Positions 38,767-57,950 of a stretch of DNA of 64,000 nucleotides are shown here, one piece after another (within the stretch, counting starts at the first letter, position 1; each line of letters starts with the position of its first letter). The stretch covers positions 4,632,727-4,696,726 of the forward strand of contig NC_051123.1 in the NCBI RefSeq assembly GCF_014839805.1. The letters run 5' to 3'. This DNA comes from Manduca sexta (Eukaryota > Arthropoda > Insecta > Lepidoptera > Sphingidae). A program made the position numbers and the translations under genes. The notes beneath the pieces are model-generated. The model did not search any database, was not told the DNA's origin, and saw nothing but the letters and a program-made list of their open reading frames with translations.

Positions 38767-41700
38767 ATTATTAGAGCCTTTCTAGCGTCGACGTGTTCTA
38801 TTGGTATTGCGACATACAGGTAGAAGAACTTTATTAAATCCTTATTATAGACCTAAGCTATAGCTTATTTTATAGCATTAGAATAATGCATGACTTTCAG
38901 AAACCCAGTGTAGAAGTAACAACCGTATAGTTGCATTTCGTGTAATTAAAGATAGCATCCCGAACACCAGGGTCTTAATTCTATACTTGCGTGAACAGTT
39001 ATAAAAATTCATTTTCCCTGACGAAGACTCCGTAGCTTCAACCAACCAAACAAATAAAACAATTTGACAAAACTTGCATTTTCTAGATGCCTAGAATATC
39101 AATAGACGGTCGATATTTATGAAATAATGATTAATGTCGTAATTTACATATTAAAAACTTGTGAACAATAGCATCAAGAGCCTCAACCCAGAGTAGTATT
39201 ATACGCTTAAACAAATTAACTGTCTTTCCAGCTGTCAGTAAATATGTCAAATTTGTTTAATATATAACGTCCACATCCACATTTGTCTTTCTAATATTCG
39301 GGTTGACATTACCTAAGGAAAAACCTTCACACTTGCTTTGTCGAATTCTACGGAGAATGATTTCATGAGAATATTCCTCAGTCCATTCTCACTGACCATA
39401 GACAACATTGCATATTATTTGAGTAAGTAGATTTACTTCATAATTTCTTATGTTCTGTTTTCAAAGGTCTTTTTTCTTTACTGATGAATTACATTATCTA
39501 TTCCTATAATATTAGCTCTATACATTACATGAGTTGTTATGTTGGTAGTATGTGAATTCCTAAGATATTTAAATATTACTATGAACTACAGGAGTGTTAT
39601 TATGTTGGTAGTAAGCGGCATCTGTGTCGGTCACATGAAAGCACCGGCGTCCCGCAAATATTTATTTTAATTTAGTGCTCGCCGGCGATCGCCCGCCGAT
39701 CGCTCGTTAATCGCTAATGGATCGCACCCGCCAGCGCGCCGGCCAAATTGTTTTCGAACGGACCAAGCCTTTTTGAATTTTATTAGTTTTGTTTATTGTA
39801 ATGTTGGTAATTGTTTTTAAGACAAAAGCGAACTATAGACTTTTGTGGATTTTATTCGTGTTAGTATCACTGTTATTAAAAAAAGCGCGGCCAGAGACAT
39901 AGATTGTGAGATTCTACACTAACTAGTTATTACTCTGAGATCTATAGATTATTAATAATAAAGTAATATTATGTTTGGAGCGCGCAATAATATAGTGTCA
40001 ATTTATTCACAATATCGTAGCGCCGCCATGAACAAATTTAAAGGTAATAGCTAAAGTTTAGAATACCTTATCGAATTTAACTTTAACATTAAATTATAAT
40101 AAATAATTTATTAGTTTATAATAAAATACGAATAACGAAGGTAGTAGAGCGTGAAATATTGGACTTGAATGGCTTTTGAATAGTGGAGTCGCCTGAAGGT
40201 AAGTCAACTCTCTATGCCTATGACACCAGTGTCAAGATTGCAAACCTCAGAGCTAGTGGCGTACTTGATAGAATGGTATAGATCCCTGTTAGGTATGTAT
40301 AAAGGTTTCCCTGTCTCATTTAAACAGGCAGTTATAATTGCTTTATTCAGAACATTTATTAATGTCTACAATATTTGTCTTTGTCAGGCATGTTTAAATT
40401 TCGAAGCATACCTTTAAAGAAATGTTCTAGAAAATTGTATATCACTACCCTATTCCTGATCTGCAGTGATTCATCTTTCGTTATTTCATTCCAAACTCAA
40501 ACTTCACCTGCCTAATTTGAAGGTTCATACGATATTTTTTAAAAACGCCACGAAGTGCAGCGTCTCGTACAAATAAAGCATCGCAAACAGCGGCGGTCAC
40601 ATCTCGCGTGTGATTCACAATGCACATGTTTGCGCATTTGCACTTGCGCAGAAACTCTACGCAAAGCACCAAAACTTACCTCAATTATAACAAAACATTC
40701 ATGTGGCAGCAGTCGCGCTTTTGAACAAACATTTGTCCAAGCTTTTCGAGGTAAAAAGGGCATTAGTGTGCCCTTTTGTTGACACTCACTGAAGACGGTT
40801 TGCGAGTCAACAGTTTGAACAAATATTGGTGCATCGGCGGCTCCTCTGACGAACGTAATCTGCCTCAAGACAAACTGTGTTTTATTTTTATTTTTTACAC
40901 TTAAGACTGGTTGAACGATGTAGGCTAACGGATCGTCTTTCGGCGGCTACTTTAAATACAAAAATTATTATTCCATGTCTGTTTATAGAGGTGCCTTGCT
41001 TATGTGCGCATGAATTATTGGCTCGCCTTATTACTGGAATACTTGAATTTATCAGTGGAAAAAATGGTTGTATTATGTTATAAGGCATGAACAACGTTTA
41101 ATTTTCTGTTGTACGTTTTATAAATGGAAGAATTTATGAAATTATGGGCAAGCAATACAAATACATTTGATATGTATTTAATAACTAGACTTTAACTAAT
41201 ACAATAGTTTATTAGAATAATTTCTAGCCGCAAAACGCGAACACATCTAGCGTCCAGGACGCCATGTGAGAAATGTGTGCGACATTTCGGCGACGCGTCG
41301 GCGACAGCGATAATCGAATTCAATCGATACAGCACAAGAGCGCAGCTCTTTCGAAATCCTGTTGCCTCATCGAATTCCGAATATTTGCAATAAAAAAGTT
41401 CTATAGACTCGAATCACGTTTCGGTGCCGTTCTGCGAATTAAAATTACAAAAAGCCGAACGGAGACGGTCCCCGCTCGCGCACGAAAGAGCGAGCCGCAC
41501 AATATGCAACATCCACGCCCCTGTTCGAATAAAATTCAAAATAAGATTTCAAAGGAAGTAAAAGGAAAAACAAACAGCGCGGGTTTCTCTAGTTGGCTAG
41601 AGCGAGACGGCGATGTGTGCGCCGCTCCGTCCCTCGGTTAGTTGATATGAGTTATGGCGCGTGTGTTTGCCGCGCGAATTAGCCGATGCGGCGACAGGGG

Positions 41701-43585
41701 CGACGCCCGGCGCTTTGCCGCGCTCTTGCCGCTTGCCGCTCACCGCTTGCCGCACTACCAATAATTACCTTCCACTCCATTGAGATAGGTCATGCACGTG
41801 CTAATTGTATTCGTTTGATTCGTTAAAACATTGATTTCATAATTAGAACGGCAATCGAGATACTTGTGATGGATTTTATAAACTCAAACATGAATATAAC
41901 TGAAATTGAGTTATGTATTCACAAATTATGATTTCATTAGTTGTTTATCATTTATGTGCGTATACTATAATTTAATTTGCAATGTCCCGTTTTGAGAATA
42001 TTTAATGTATGTATAAAAATCACTTAAGATTTTAATAAGATGGTAGTAACATAGCGCCATCTAGTAGCGGATAGCGGAAAGTAAGGAAACTTTAAGAAAT
42101 TGCATCTCTACAATTCTATTCCACGTATTTAAACTTTCTAGTAACTACTTGAATTCATCTAGGAAAAGCATAAAGCTATAAATAAAATCGAAAAGGAAAA
42201 GAAAATCCGTTTAGCATGCATTTTCGCATATTACACCTAAAAATAATAATATTTAAATTATTGAACACAAACCAGTTGTTCTAAATATAAAATAAAAACA
42301 TAGTAAAATAATTATATCACAATGCAAATGTGAATTATAAATTCAATTTGTAGTGGAATCTCGCTAAATTTCCATATACGAGAGGTCGAGTTCATTCATA
42401 AAGCGGCTAAGCTAGTGAATCGAATTTTATTTCGAAACGGTTTGGTGATCTACATCATAGTTAATAACAAAAAGTTTACGATCTAGCAGCGTGTCGGATC
42501 GGCGCGACTCGTGGCGCCATCTCGCGCTTCACCGCAATCACTCGATAGAGATTACTATACTATCGATATATTTTCCCGATTTACCGCCATTTTCAATAAA
42601 ATTCATTTCAATATCACTCGAAAGAGTTTAATATACTCTCGATACATGTTCCGTATATACCAACATTTTCAATAAACGATGTCAATCGATTTTTCGGTCT
42701 AGCTCAAAAATGGACCAGTCAGAACAAAGTTTAATTTGACATGTTTACAAATTCATTTTAATTGATTCATTCAGATTCAGTTTCTAGATTAAGATTGGGT
42801 TCGTTTAATGATAACGAAGAGAAAAGACGTTGAAACAAATTGTGCAATATATTATGCCAATGTTATTATACTTCAATTATAAGGTACTAACAATATAAAA
42901 AATATATATATTTGTGGCCATGTTATTGAGATATCGACTTTAATGGACATCTAAACAAAAAAGAAAGCTGTATCGAGTTATTAAGACGAGCAATCAGTCC
43001 ATGGATGACGGACGGTCGCACGAAGATACGTTATCAGGTACCCTAGCGAAGCAATTATTTTTAATCGACATCAAATATCGATAACCGGGACCACCGCGCA
43101 TCACCATTAACATATAAATTTGTTGTCCAACCGTAAAATAAAGAAATTGGACGGACGAATAAAAGATTCGTAATTAAAGCCGACGCAATACAACTATAAT
43201 TTTATTTTAATGTTATCGTTTTTCGAAATGGCCGAGTCTGGCCGCTTCGTTAGGTTTGGGGGTAAACGGATTTATTTTCGGCTGATGATCTGTACGTCGA
43301 TTTTGATGGTTTAATTTGATGATATAATCTAATCGAAATGAGTTCATTCATAGTGTTTATTTTAAAACACAATTTGCTACGATTGGATTTTCGCTCGAAA
43401 TAGCAAAAACTTTGACTAATATGAAAGTAATAAATGCTGAATGTTGATGCTCATGTCCTTAAGACAATTGTAGTTATTTCAAATTAATGAAAATAATCCG
43501 TCAATTTATAAGAATAAATTAAAAGTATTTTATGCATGTTTAGACAGTATTATATTTTACGTAAATAATTGCATGCATAGGTTTT
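38767..43585. other. non-coding DNA with GC-rich patches
   Basis: No exon is recognisable. Less AT-rich patches lie at 39630-39750 (repeated CGATCGC), 40540-40870 (contains the palindrome AAAAGGGCA-TTAGTG-TGCCCTTTT at 40754-40777) and 41230-41770 (ending in repeats of CTTGCCGC). Open frames in these patches match nothing I recognise. A CTCF-like motif lies at 42053-42067. Confidence 0.4.
42053..42067 (-). promoter_or_regulatory. candidate CTCF-type insulator motif
   Basis: Read on the - strand this is CTACTAGATGGCGCT. It agrees with the core CCASYAGRKGGCRS bound by CTCF in insects and vertebrates at all but the second position. It lies in otherwise AT-rich, unique-looking intron DNA. Weaker relatives (AGATGGCGC) are at 16901-16913, inside a repeat, and about 42510-42520. 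Whether it is bound is unknown. Confidence 0.45.
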
Positions 43586-43760
43586 ATCGCGATTTTTTAT
43601 ATTATAATTTTCTTGACGTTTCAAAGACTCCAGCCACAATTACGGGGCGGACTTAGGTGTGGTCAAACGAAAAGTCAAAGTTACAATATCTACCTACATT
43701 TCACAATTATATATTTTTTTTATATTTTAGCGTTTGCTGGTCCGATCTACGCTGAATAAG
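43586..43760 (+). repeat. dispersed repeat, family B, single-unit copy
   Basis: ATCGCGATTTTTTATATT, TTGACGTTTCAAAGACTCC, ACGGGGCGGACTTAGG, GTTACAATATCTACCTACAT and GCTGGTCCGATCTACG follow the order of 10440-10745, but with one internal unit instead of three. Confidence 0.7.
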
Positions 43761-44363
43761 CTCACAGTGTCTTGAAGTCTTAGTCAAGATCGTCAGACAT
43801 ACATATCCTATATCTTATACCATCCATCTGTCCCTTTAATACTTTTACTACCCGTGAATAATCTGATGCTCTGAAGTATAGGTAACTACCTTACGCGTCA
43901 ATAACTAAAATGTTTTGACGTCAAATGGTAATAATGAATTTGCACCTTATTTCAAGTGATTAAAAATAACTTTCCGCACAACCCGCATAAATCATTTTAA
44001 ATTGACGCCACCAATCTCATATTCCAACAATTAAAAAACATAAAACTGATTCAAAGGGAACAAGATTTGAGCATCACAGAACGGAAACCGTCATAATCAA
44101 CTCACTTAAATCAAATTAAAAGCAATTTAAGTTAATCAAGCGAATTGTGGGGAGCCACCAATCAGTTGATAAACATTACGCCGAAGTAAAGGGCTTAGTA
44201 AATTTTATGTACTCAAAAAAGGTTTTATTAGGGACGTATGAAAAAACCATGGCAATTTATGGTTGATGTATTTTGTATGTAGTCTTCTTATATGAATGAA
44301 TTAATTACTAAACACATTGGAAATGAAGAGTAGATTGTTGAAATATTCCGATGGAATACTTAT

Positions 44364-44634
44364 CCCCTTATTCATAGACGTTATTTATCTATAGACGGAG
44401 CATTGCTGTGATAACAAGTCTGTTTCTCAGTGCTGACGGCATGGCAGCCTTCGCAGTGCGTAGACATTGGGCCGTTGTGATTGGCTAATATTAAGATACA
44501 ACTTGAATCTAGTTGGCTGTCAGATAAACAAAGCTGAACAAACGACAAGCCGTCAGGTAAACAATGCTAAGAAACAGACTTGTTATTACAGCAACGCTCC
44601 GTCCTCAGAAAAAAACGTCTATGAAAAAAGGGGG
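44364..44634 (-). mobile_element. TIR MITE, family D, copy 2 (inverted)
   Basis: The left arm CCCCTTATTCATAGACG, with AACAAGTCTGTTTCTCAG, is mirrored by AAGAAACAGACTTGTT and GTCTATGAAAAAAGGGGG at the right. The interior (GGCATGGCAGCCTTCGCAGT, GTGATTGGCTAATATTAAG, GCTGTCAGATAAACAAAGC) is the reverse complement of the copy at 21326-21560. The right flank is TTAA. There is no coding capacity; a small open frame inside is incidental. Confidence 0.88.
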
Positions 44635-45307
44635 TTAATTTTTTGGTTTCAATTAGCCCGTTAATTCGAAGAAAAAATTACCAATTCCAACTATGTTTCC
44701 AAGTCTTAAACTTCTAATTCCACTGAGCATTGACTAAACCACAGGCTAGCATTAAACACTCTTCTCTTGTTAGAACCATCCAGGCCAAAGCCCCGATGTA
44801 CAGACGCCGCACTCTCATTTTTAATTATACTTACAATTGCAACTAGCCGCTGTAAACAGTACATGAATATTGATTCATAGCACGCCGTCCCAGCTTGAAT
44901 ATTAATGGTCGATTTTGCATACAAACACATATTTTTCCAATACGAACAGCGATTGCGACTAACAATGGCTGGTATCTGCTCCTATGCGATCGTAATGTGA
45001 ATATTTCGCACTAAATGCACGTAATGGCGCAAATACTTTGTTCTTATCCGACTTTGTTGCGCGGGAAATGAGTTTTTGCTTGTAGAAATGACAATTGATT
45101 GTTTGAGAGTTTACAATCGGTGAAAAATTGAAGATGAAAGTAATTTACGCACCGTTGTAAGCAAAACGGTGAAAAGTTGATGATGTTGATTTACGCAATT
45201 GTAGGCAAAATAAAATAAATATAAATCCTTAACATGGTATAACGCATTAAAGTTAGCATTAATAGTTAAGATAATTTCACCTTTATTATCTCGTTAATAC
45301 GTAATAT

Positions 45308-45420
45308 TCCGGAACACAAGTTTTGTGTTTTAATTATGTTAAAAACTTTAAGCTATTTTGTATATATTGTGTACCCGATTATAACCTCGTTTTGTGTGTA
45401 ATAAATAAATAAATAGTAAA
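45308..45420 (+). repeat. dispersed repeat, copy 2 (partner at 2278-2386)
   Basis: GGAACACAAGTTTTGTGTTT, TAATTATGTTAAAAA and CGTTTTGTGTGTAATAAATA, then (AAAT)n, parallel the copy near 2.3 kb. The tail suggests retroposition. Confidence 0.5.
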
Positions 45421-45559
45421 AAAATATATTAAATATAACCTCTTTGAATAGGAAAGTGAAGTCACCTTGTAAATTATATTTATTAGTATTTAAATATTTG
45501 GGCACATTTATATATCTTAATTCTGAATTATGTGAAATATATTCTGAATTATACAAAAC

Positions 45560-45732
45560 ACCGTGAGGAAACCTGCATAAATACCTGTAAGGTTTAATTT
45601 TTAAGGGTGTGTGAAGTCTTCCAATCTACACTAGGCTATTATGGTGGACTAAGGCCTAATCCCTCTCGGTAGTAGAAGAGGCCCGTGCCCAGCAGTTGGA
45701 CAGTATGTTATACAGGGCTGATATATTATTAT
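45560..45732 (+). mobile_element. tRNA-derived SINE, family C, 5'-truncated copy on + strand
   Basis: CCGTGAGGAAACCTGCATAA, GGTGTGTGAAGTCTTCCAAT, GGACTAAGGCCTAATCCCTC and GGCCCGTGCCCAGCAGTTGG, ending GGGCTGATATATTATTA, are the body and tail of family C in the orientation opposite to 49897-50240. The tRNA-like head is missing, as expected of truncated reverse transcription. Confidence 0.8.
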
Positions 45733-48702
45733 CCATCACAATATTAAATAACTAGCAAGTCATTATAAACATAAAAACCATATTAGATTAATAATGTGCA
45801 ATACCGACCTTCAAATACACATTTTATGTTTCACTATAGTATTTAATTATAAAATGTATCTAGAGTTATTCAGTGTTAATATAAACTGTCTCATAATTGT
45901 TTATAAAGGATCGCAACAAAGGAACAATTACTTTGCACGCCATAAAAACAAGCAAAAAAGGTCTTAATTGCAATTGGATATTGAAATTAATGTTATTATC
46001 ATTAATTGCTGTTCATTGTGTAATGGCGATATGCAATTAGCCAACATTTTAGTTTCTAAGTGTATCCTTGCGAATAAACTAATATTTAAACTTTAATTCT
46101 AATAGATAAACGTTAATACATTTAAATATTTAACGGATATATTTTTTAACTAATTTCTTGGAATTTCAACGTTGTTAAAGAATATTTTTTACTTAATACT
46201 ATTTTGAGAAATGTAACTATTTTAAATATTTTCAGATAAATAGTTTGATTCGTTGCACATACGGATGCGAATCAAATAGTTTTCTTTGCTCTATAATTTA
46301 ATATCATAGGTAATAAATGTAATGTGAGAAATAATTATCATCTATTGAAACTGTCCATCTATTTGGAAAGTTCATGCTTCAATCCCTTCAATTTAATAAA
46401 CTTGAATACAATATTCTAAACAAGAACTTTCAGAAAATTATTCCAGTAAGTTAATATACAAATATTCCATCTTATTTTTTTTTCTCGGGACTCGTTAAGT
46501 TGCTTCACTGGACCTGAGAATAAGCGAAGAGAAGCTAAAAAAATGCCGACCGGCCAAAGATATAAGCATCTCTGGACGGTCAGTAATCATGCCGGCCTAC
46601 ACAATTGCTCCTTCACGCTCCGCTTGAAGGACCCCAGTTTTAATACCCTATGTAAACCTAAATATTGAAAGCAACATGTAATTACGTGAAAAATATTTAG
46701 CTGAAACTATAAAAGTTGAAAAAAAATGAAAAATTATTTATTACAGCAAAACACATACAACATGATATACCAAGAAAAAATAAAACTTAAAGCAGTAGAC
46801 AAATGATTTTGCTGATCACAATGTATCTGTGAAATAATGAGAAATAATGAGTGAAGTTTTTCAATAACCCTAAATTACCATGAGATATGAAACATTTATG
46901 CAAAGATAAATACACAAATATATAATAGAATTGAACAAAAACCAAAAAACTACCTTAACGTGTAAATAATAAATGAATTAATAGATTAACAAGCCTCATT
47001 GAGTATTCAAAAGGCAAGTGAACCCGCGTCACGACACGATGTTTAATATTACTTAACAAGTGGCCAGCGTTTAGTAATGATAAGGTAGTGACCCTAAACC
47101 CTCGTTAAATTACTGGATATTACACGTTCTTCCCCTTGTCTGTGACTGTAATTTTGTTTTTTGTTTGAAGAAATTTGATATTTATGGCGTGACATTTTTT
47201 ATTACACGCTTTATCGGTGAGGGAAATTGTAATGAACTGCAGGACATTTTGACATTGCGTTAAAATATTATTATCTTTAAAACCCTTTAGGATACGTTAT
47301 TCTTACCATGACTGATCTCAGTATATATTGGCCGCCGTGACCGAAATTCCTCCGGGAGGGATTCAACTTACTTAACTGTTTACCATTCATCATGAAACTA
47401 GATTTAAAAATGGTAAAGTAAGCACTCAATTATACCTATAAACCATATCAGACCTCATCAAAATTGAGTAATTTCTCCGTAAATTTGAAATAATTGAGTA
47501 CGAAGTTATATCTATGACTATAATGAGAGCCAGAACCAGTCAAGACTAACAACAGCCAATCAAAGCTATCGGATAACGGACTTTCCTTGAAACGGTAATC
47601 TAACACAGACTGAATTACAATAAGAACTAAAATGAGACTGAAATTTACACTGATATTCGTTTTATCTTCATCAAACTAGATATTATTTGTTGTAATTGTG
47701 TGTGAAGTACTAAAATTTATTAATTCAGTGAGGTTTAAACATCGATTGTGTTATATTGTTAAACGACATTTTTTTTTTGGTATTAACACTTCTTTAGATC
47801 CGTTGTAATTTGAAACTCGATGAAACGAAAATGCGTCACGATATTTGAAAAAAGAACAGCGTTCAACCAGCCTTGTTGCTACATTTTGCATTCCTTTATT
47901 CTTTTGTTAGTATGTGTTTGCGCCTGCGTAATTTTAATACATGGTCGTATTGACTGATACATCAATTAAGTAGCTGCCTTATAAGGCATTAGGAGAAAAA
48001 TCTGTGGGAATTGTTGGTGCGTTAGATTCTCTTAATATGAAATAGAAAATTCATCTTATTTATTAAAGTTATATTGTATGGAGCATCATAAAAAATCCTT
48101 TGCATTTAGCTTTCAAACACCGTCTCGCTATATAACAAAATATCAAAGTAAATGCAAGAAAGAAAACTGTTCTAACCAATCGGCTAGCATTTCAGGAAAC
48201 ACAAAAATATCTTCACTCTTTCCAATACTTACTATTATCTTAAGAGGTAAACGCAAGAAACAAAATAGACATAATAGTTCTTCACTCTCCAATATTAATT
48301 ACTATATACCTAAAGTTTATAAATCATCTTTATTCTTCAATTATTATCGGTCACTGTCCATCCAAGTGACTACAAAACCTGGCAATAACACCTTACCCTG
48401 CACTTAAAAAAAAATCCCTACACGTACAATATCTTGCAATTATGGCCGTAATTTAATCGCAATCGGTTTAACAGCTAAGACTCATGCATCATTCAGAGGG
48501 AATCGGCCGTAACAACCGAGGGTGTCTTTCAACCCCCAACGTCAACTAGACGGTTTTTTGCGGTTTCATCTTCGGGTATATATTATTCATTTCGAGACAA
48601 TCATGCGACGATTATGTGAATTGATACATTTTAAATAGCAAAATCGTTTAAAACCTTGGATTAATAGTGAGTGGCAATGATCTTCACCTTTAGACATGAG
48701 GT
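45733..48702. other. non-coding DNA, nothing firm
   Basis: AT-rich. A possible decayed repeat lies at about 46490-46640 (GACGGTCAGTAATCATGCCG, CACGCTCCGCTTGAAGGA). The 109-codon frame at 48078-48407 is Ser/Asn/Lys-rich with no recognisable domain and is treated as chance. Confidence 0.4.
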
Positions 48703-48714
48703 GTTAAGTGTCAT

Positions 48715-48851
48715 CATCATCATCAGGCACATGATGTCCACTGCTGAACATGCGCAAAGATTTCCAGATGGACCTTTTGGGGAGCCCGTATCCAACGATC
48801 TCCTGCTACTTTTATTAGGTCATCTGTCCGCCTTGTAGGTGGACGTCTGTC
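48715..48851 (-). mobile_element. short retroposed repeat with perfect 12-bp target duplication
   Basis: GTTAAGTGTCAT at 48703-48714 is repeated exactly at 48852-48863. Between them lies (CAT)n, then GGCACATGATGTCCACTGCT, AAGATTTCCAGATGGACCTT and TAGGTCATCTGTCCGCCTTG. The (CAT)n at the left end would be the tail of a minus-strand insertion. The body resembles a repeat common in Lepidoptera. The 12-bp duplication is typical of LINE-mediated retroposition. Confidence 0.8.
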
Positions 48852-49247
48852 GTTAAGTGTCATAATGCTATGTATTTACAGTGACAATATGCTACAATCA
48901 AGAACAAAATAGTGTTTGCACACTTCTGCTTAATGCATGTATAGTTATTGGAATAATTTCGACCGGAATAAAATAATTTAGTTACGTACGTCGGACAACA
49001 TCTGTTACGTATCTTATCTTCACACAAGTAACTACAACTCCAGTAAGCCAAGCTAGTAACTAACAAATTTTATTGATATTCAATTTGTTAGACTTTGGTT
49101 TCGTGAACCAGGGAATGTTTAATTCAATTTTGCATTACAAATCTTTGCATGCGATGAACTGTATTCGTCTCGATATAAGAAGTGATCATGAATAAAAGAA
49201 CGAGGAATCAATAATATGAATTCTCATAATACCTAAACGGTCTAAAT

Positions 49248-49454
49248 CAGCGGTCGGCAACATTTTGGCAAGCAGAGCTACAAGTTTGCAAAATTAACAA
49301 AAAGCGGGCCGTACGTATAACATTAAACCTAGAAACCCTGCTTTAGATGCGCTTACACTTAATTTAATACATTTATTTTGATGGTTAAGCCTTATTACAA
49401 AACAATCACGGGCCACAAACAGAACGTTCGCGGGCCGCGTGTTGCCGACCGCTA
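49248..49454 (+). mobile_element. hAT-type MITE (207 bp)
   Basis: The ends CAGCGGTCGGCAAC and GTTGCCGACCGCTA are inverted repeats that differ only in the terminal base. They are flanked by perfect 8-bp direct repeats GTCTAAAT at 49240-49247 and 49455-49462, the hAT signature. The inside contains GCGGGCCGTACG and CACGGGCCACAAAC blocks and no transposase frame. Confidence 0.94.
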
Positions 49455-49896
49455 GTCTAAATTATCCAACCAAGATAGGGCTACCTTAATAATCATAGGT
49501 GAGGATAAATCAAATCGAAACTTGTCAATCGCCAGCAATCATTAGCAAACGCTAGATCATCAAATACATTTACCTTCGCTTCATCCATTGGCTTTTTAAT
49601 ATCTCGTAGACGCGCTTCATAGGCGCTCTTAAATTAATTGCTTTTTTTTAACTTGATTGCCTCGATTGATTGCTTGGGACTTGCAGAGCAATTAAACCAA
49701 TCACCATACTTAAGGGACATTTGGAGTCTATCGTTTTATAGAGAATGACGAAATAGCAGTCGCTATCTCGAAGTATGAATTAAACGTCACTAGTGTATTA
49801 ACTGCTGGTGTGGCATTATTTTTTTTAGTAGCAATGCTTTTCTAAAGTATAATTGCAAATACACACACCTACGTCTTAGTATTGGTCGATTTATAT

Positions 49897-50240
49897 ATAA
49901 TAATAATAATAATATCAGCCCTGTATTATATACTTACCCACTGCTGAGCACGGGCCTCCTCTACTACTGAGAGGGATTAGGCCTTAGTCCACCACGCTGG
50001 CCTAGTGCGGATTGGTAGACTTCACACAACTTCGAAATTCCTATAGAGAACTCCTCAGATGTGCAGGTTTTCTCACGATGTTTTCCTTCACCGTTAAAGC
50101 AAATGATAAATTCACAAAGAATACACACATGATTTTAGAAAAGTCAGAGGTGTGTGCCCTTGGGATTTGAACCTGCGGACATTCGTCTTGGCAGTCCGTT
50201 CCACACCCAACTAGGCTATCGCCGCTGTAGCGATAGCGCT
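49897..50240 (-). mobile_element. tRNA-derived SINE, family C, best-preserved copy
   Basis: On the - strand the A box TAGCCTAGTTGG (50207-50218) and B box GGTTCAAATCC (50163-50173) are spaced as in tRNA genes. They are followed by the family body and a (TAT)n-like tail at the left end. A perfect 12-bp target duplication, GTCGATTTATAT, brackets it at 49885-49896 and 50241-50252. The intact duplication and low divergence from copy 1 suggest a comparatively young insertion. It lies about 830 bp upstream of the first visible omb exon. Confidence 0.94.
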
Positions 50241-50252
50241 GTCGATTTATAT

Positions 50253-57198
<6,946 letters not shown>

Positions 57199-57950
57199 CT
57201 GTAGCCGCACTGTACATAGCGTGTATTTATATTGTGGCCCCGTCGCTCCAAACCAAAAACTCATCAAGGATTCGCCGGTGGCGGCGGGCCCTCGTTTTGT
57301 ATCGTTCCTATTTTGTTTTTTCTTTCGAGTTCTATTCGGGTCGATATTCGTATACTGATTGTACATAGTTAAGCTTACATTAGGAAGTTACTCACGACAA
57401 GGCGGCTCGATGTGGGATCATGACGTCACGTGGTTCTTATATTGTTTGTATGTTTGTACTCTTGTAATGTCTGTATAACTATTCACCTTTGTTTTCTCTT
57501 AACAAAAAGTATTAGCAAGCATTTCGTTTTTTTATAAAATATATTTTTAATCTATGAAAAACTCAAAAGTAAAATGTATGTATCGAAATTAAAATATATT
57601 TTTAAAAATGTACAAATTGGAAAATCTTGCTCAATGAATTAGAATTGTTTAATTATACCCATTTGAACCGAATTAAAATTACAATAACTCGAGTTGAAGT
57701 GTGAAGTGGCCCCCACATCGGCCGCGCCACGCGTAGACACATTCACACGTTAGTTATCACTCATAGAATCCACTGCAATAGGAATAGCCGTTGAATTATT
57801 CTATATCATTTAAAAAAAGAATCCTTTGTAGCTTTGACGTCCATTACTTCTATCTCAGTATCTTGTCTATGGAATCAAAATACCATTTTTGTTGCAAGCC
57901 TAAAAAAAAACGATATTTACTCATTTATAATTGAATAAACTACGGACCAC
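57199..57950 (+). other. omb: omb 3' untranslated region (extent inferred)
   Basis: The DNA after the TGA returns at once to AT-rich sequence with no open frame of note. Two exact UGUACAUA-type motifs lie at 57211-57218 and 57360-57367, the first only 12 nt after the stop. A third Pumilio-like octamer, TGTAAATA, lies at 58090-58097. A TGACGTCACGTG sequence lies at 57421-57432. The 3' end is not determined. Candidate AATAAA hexamers occur at 57934-57939 and further downstream, so the UTR could be longer. Confidence 0.5.
57934..57939 (+). terminator. candidate polyadenylation signal AATAAA
   Basis: This is a canonical AATAAA in the sequence ttgAATAAActacgg, about 740 bp after the omb stop codon. 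It is one of several possible signals in AT-rich DNA; others lie near 58221 and 58594. Which one is used cannot be decided from sequence. Confidence 0.3.

Noticed and set aside
41273..41641. 122-codon frame as a gene
   Set aside because: There is no recognisable domain or splice context, and its composition follows the local CpG-rich sequence. It is kept only as a patch worth checking.
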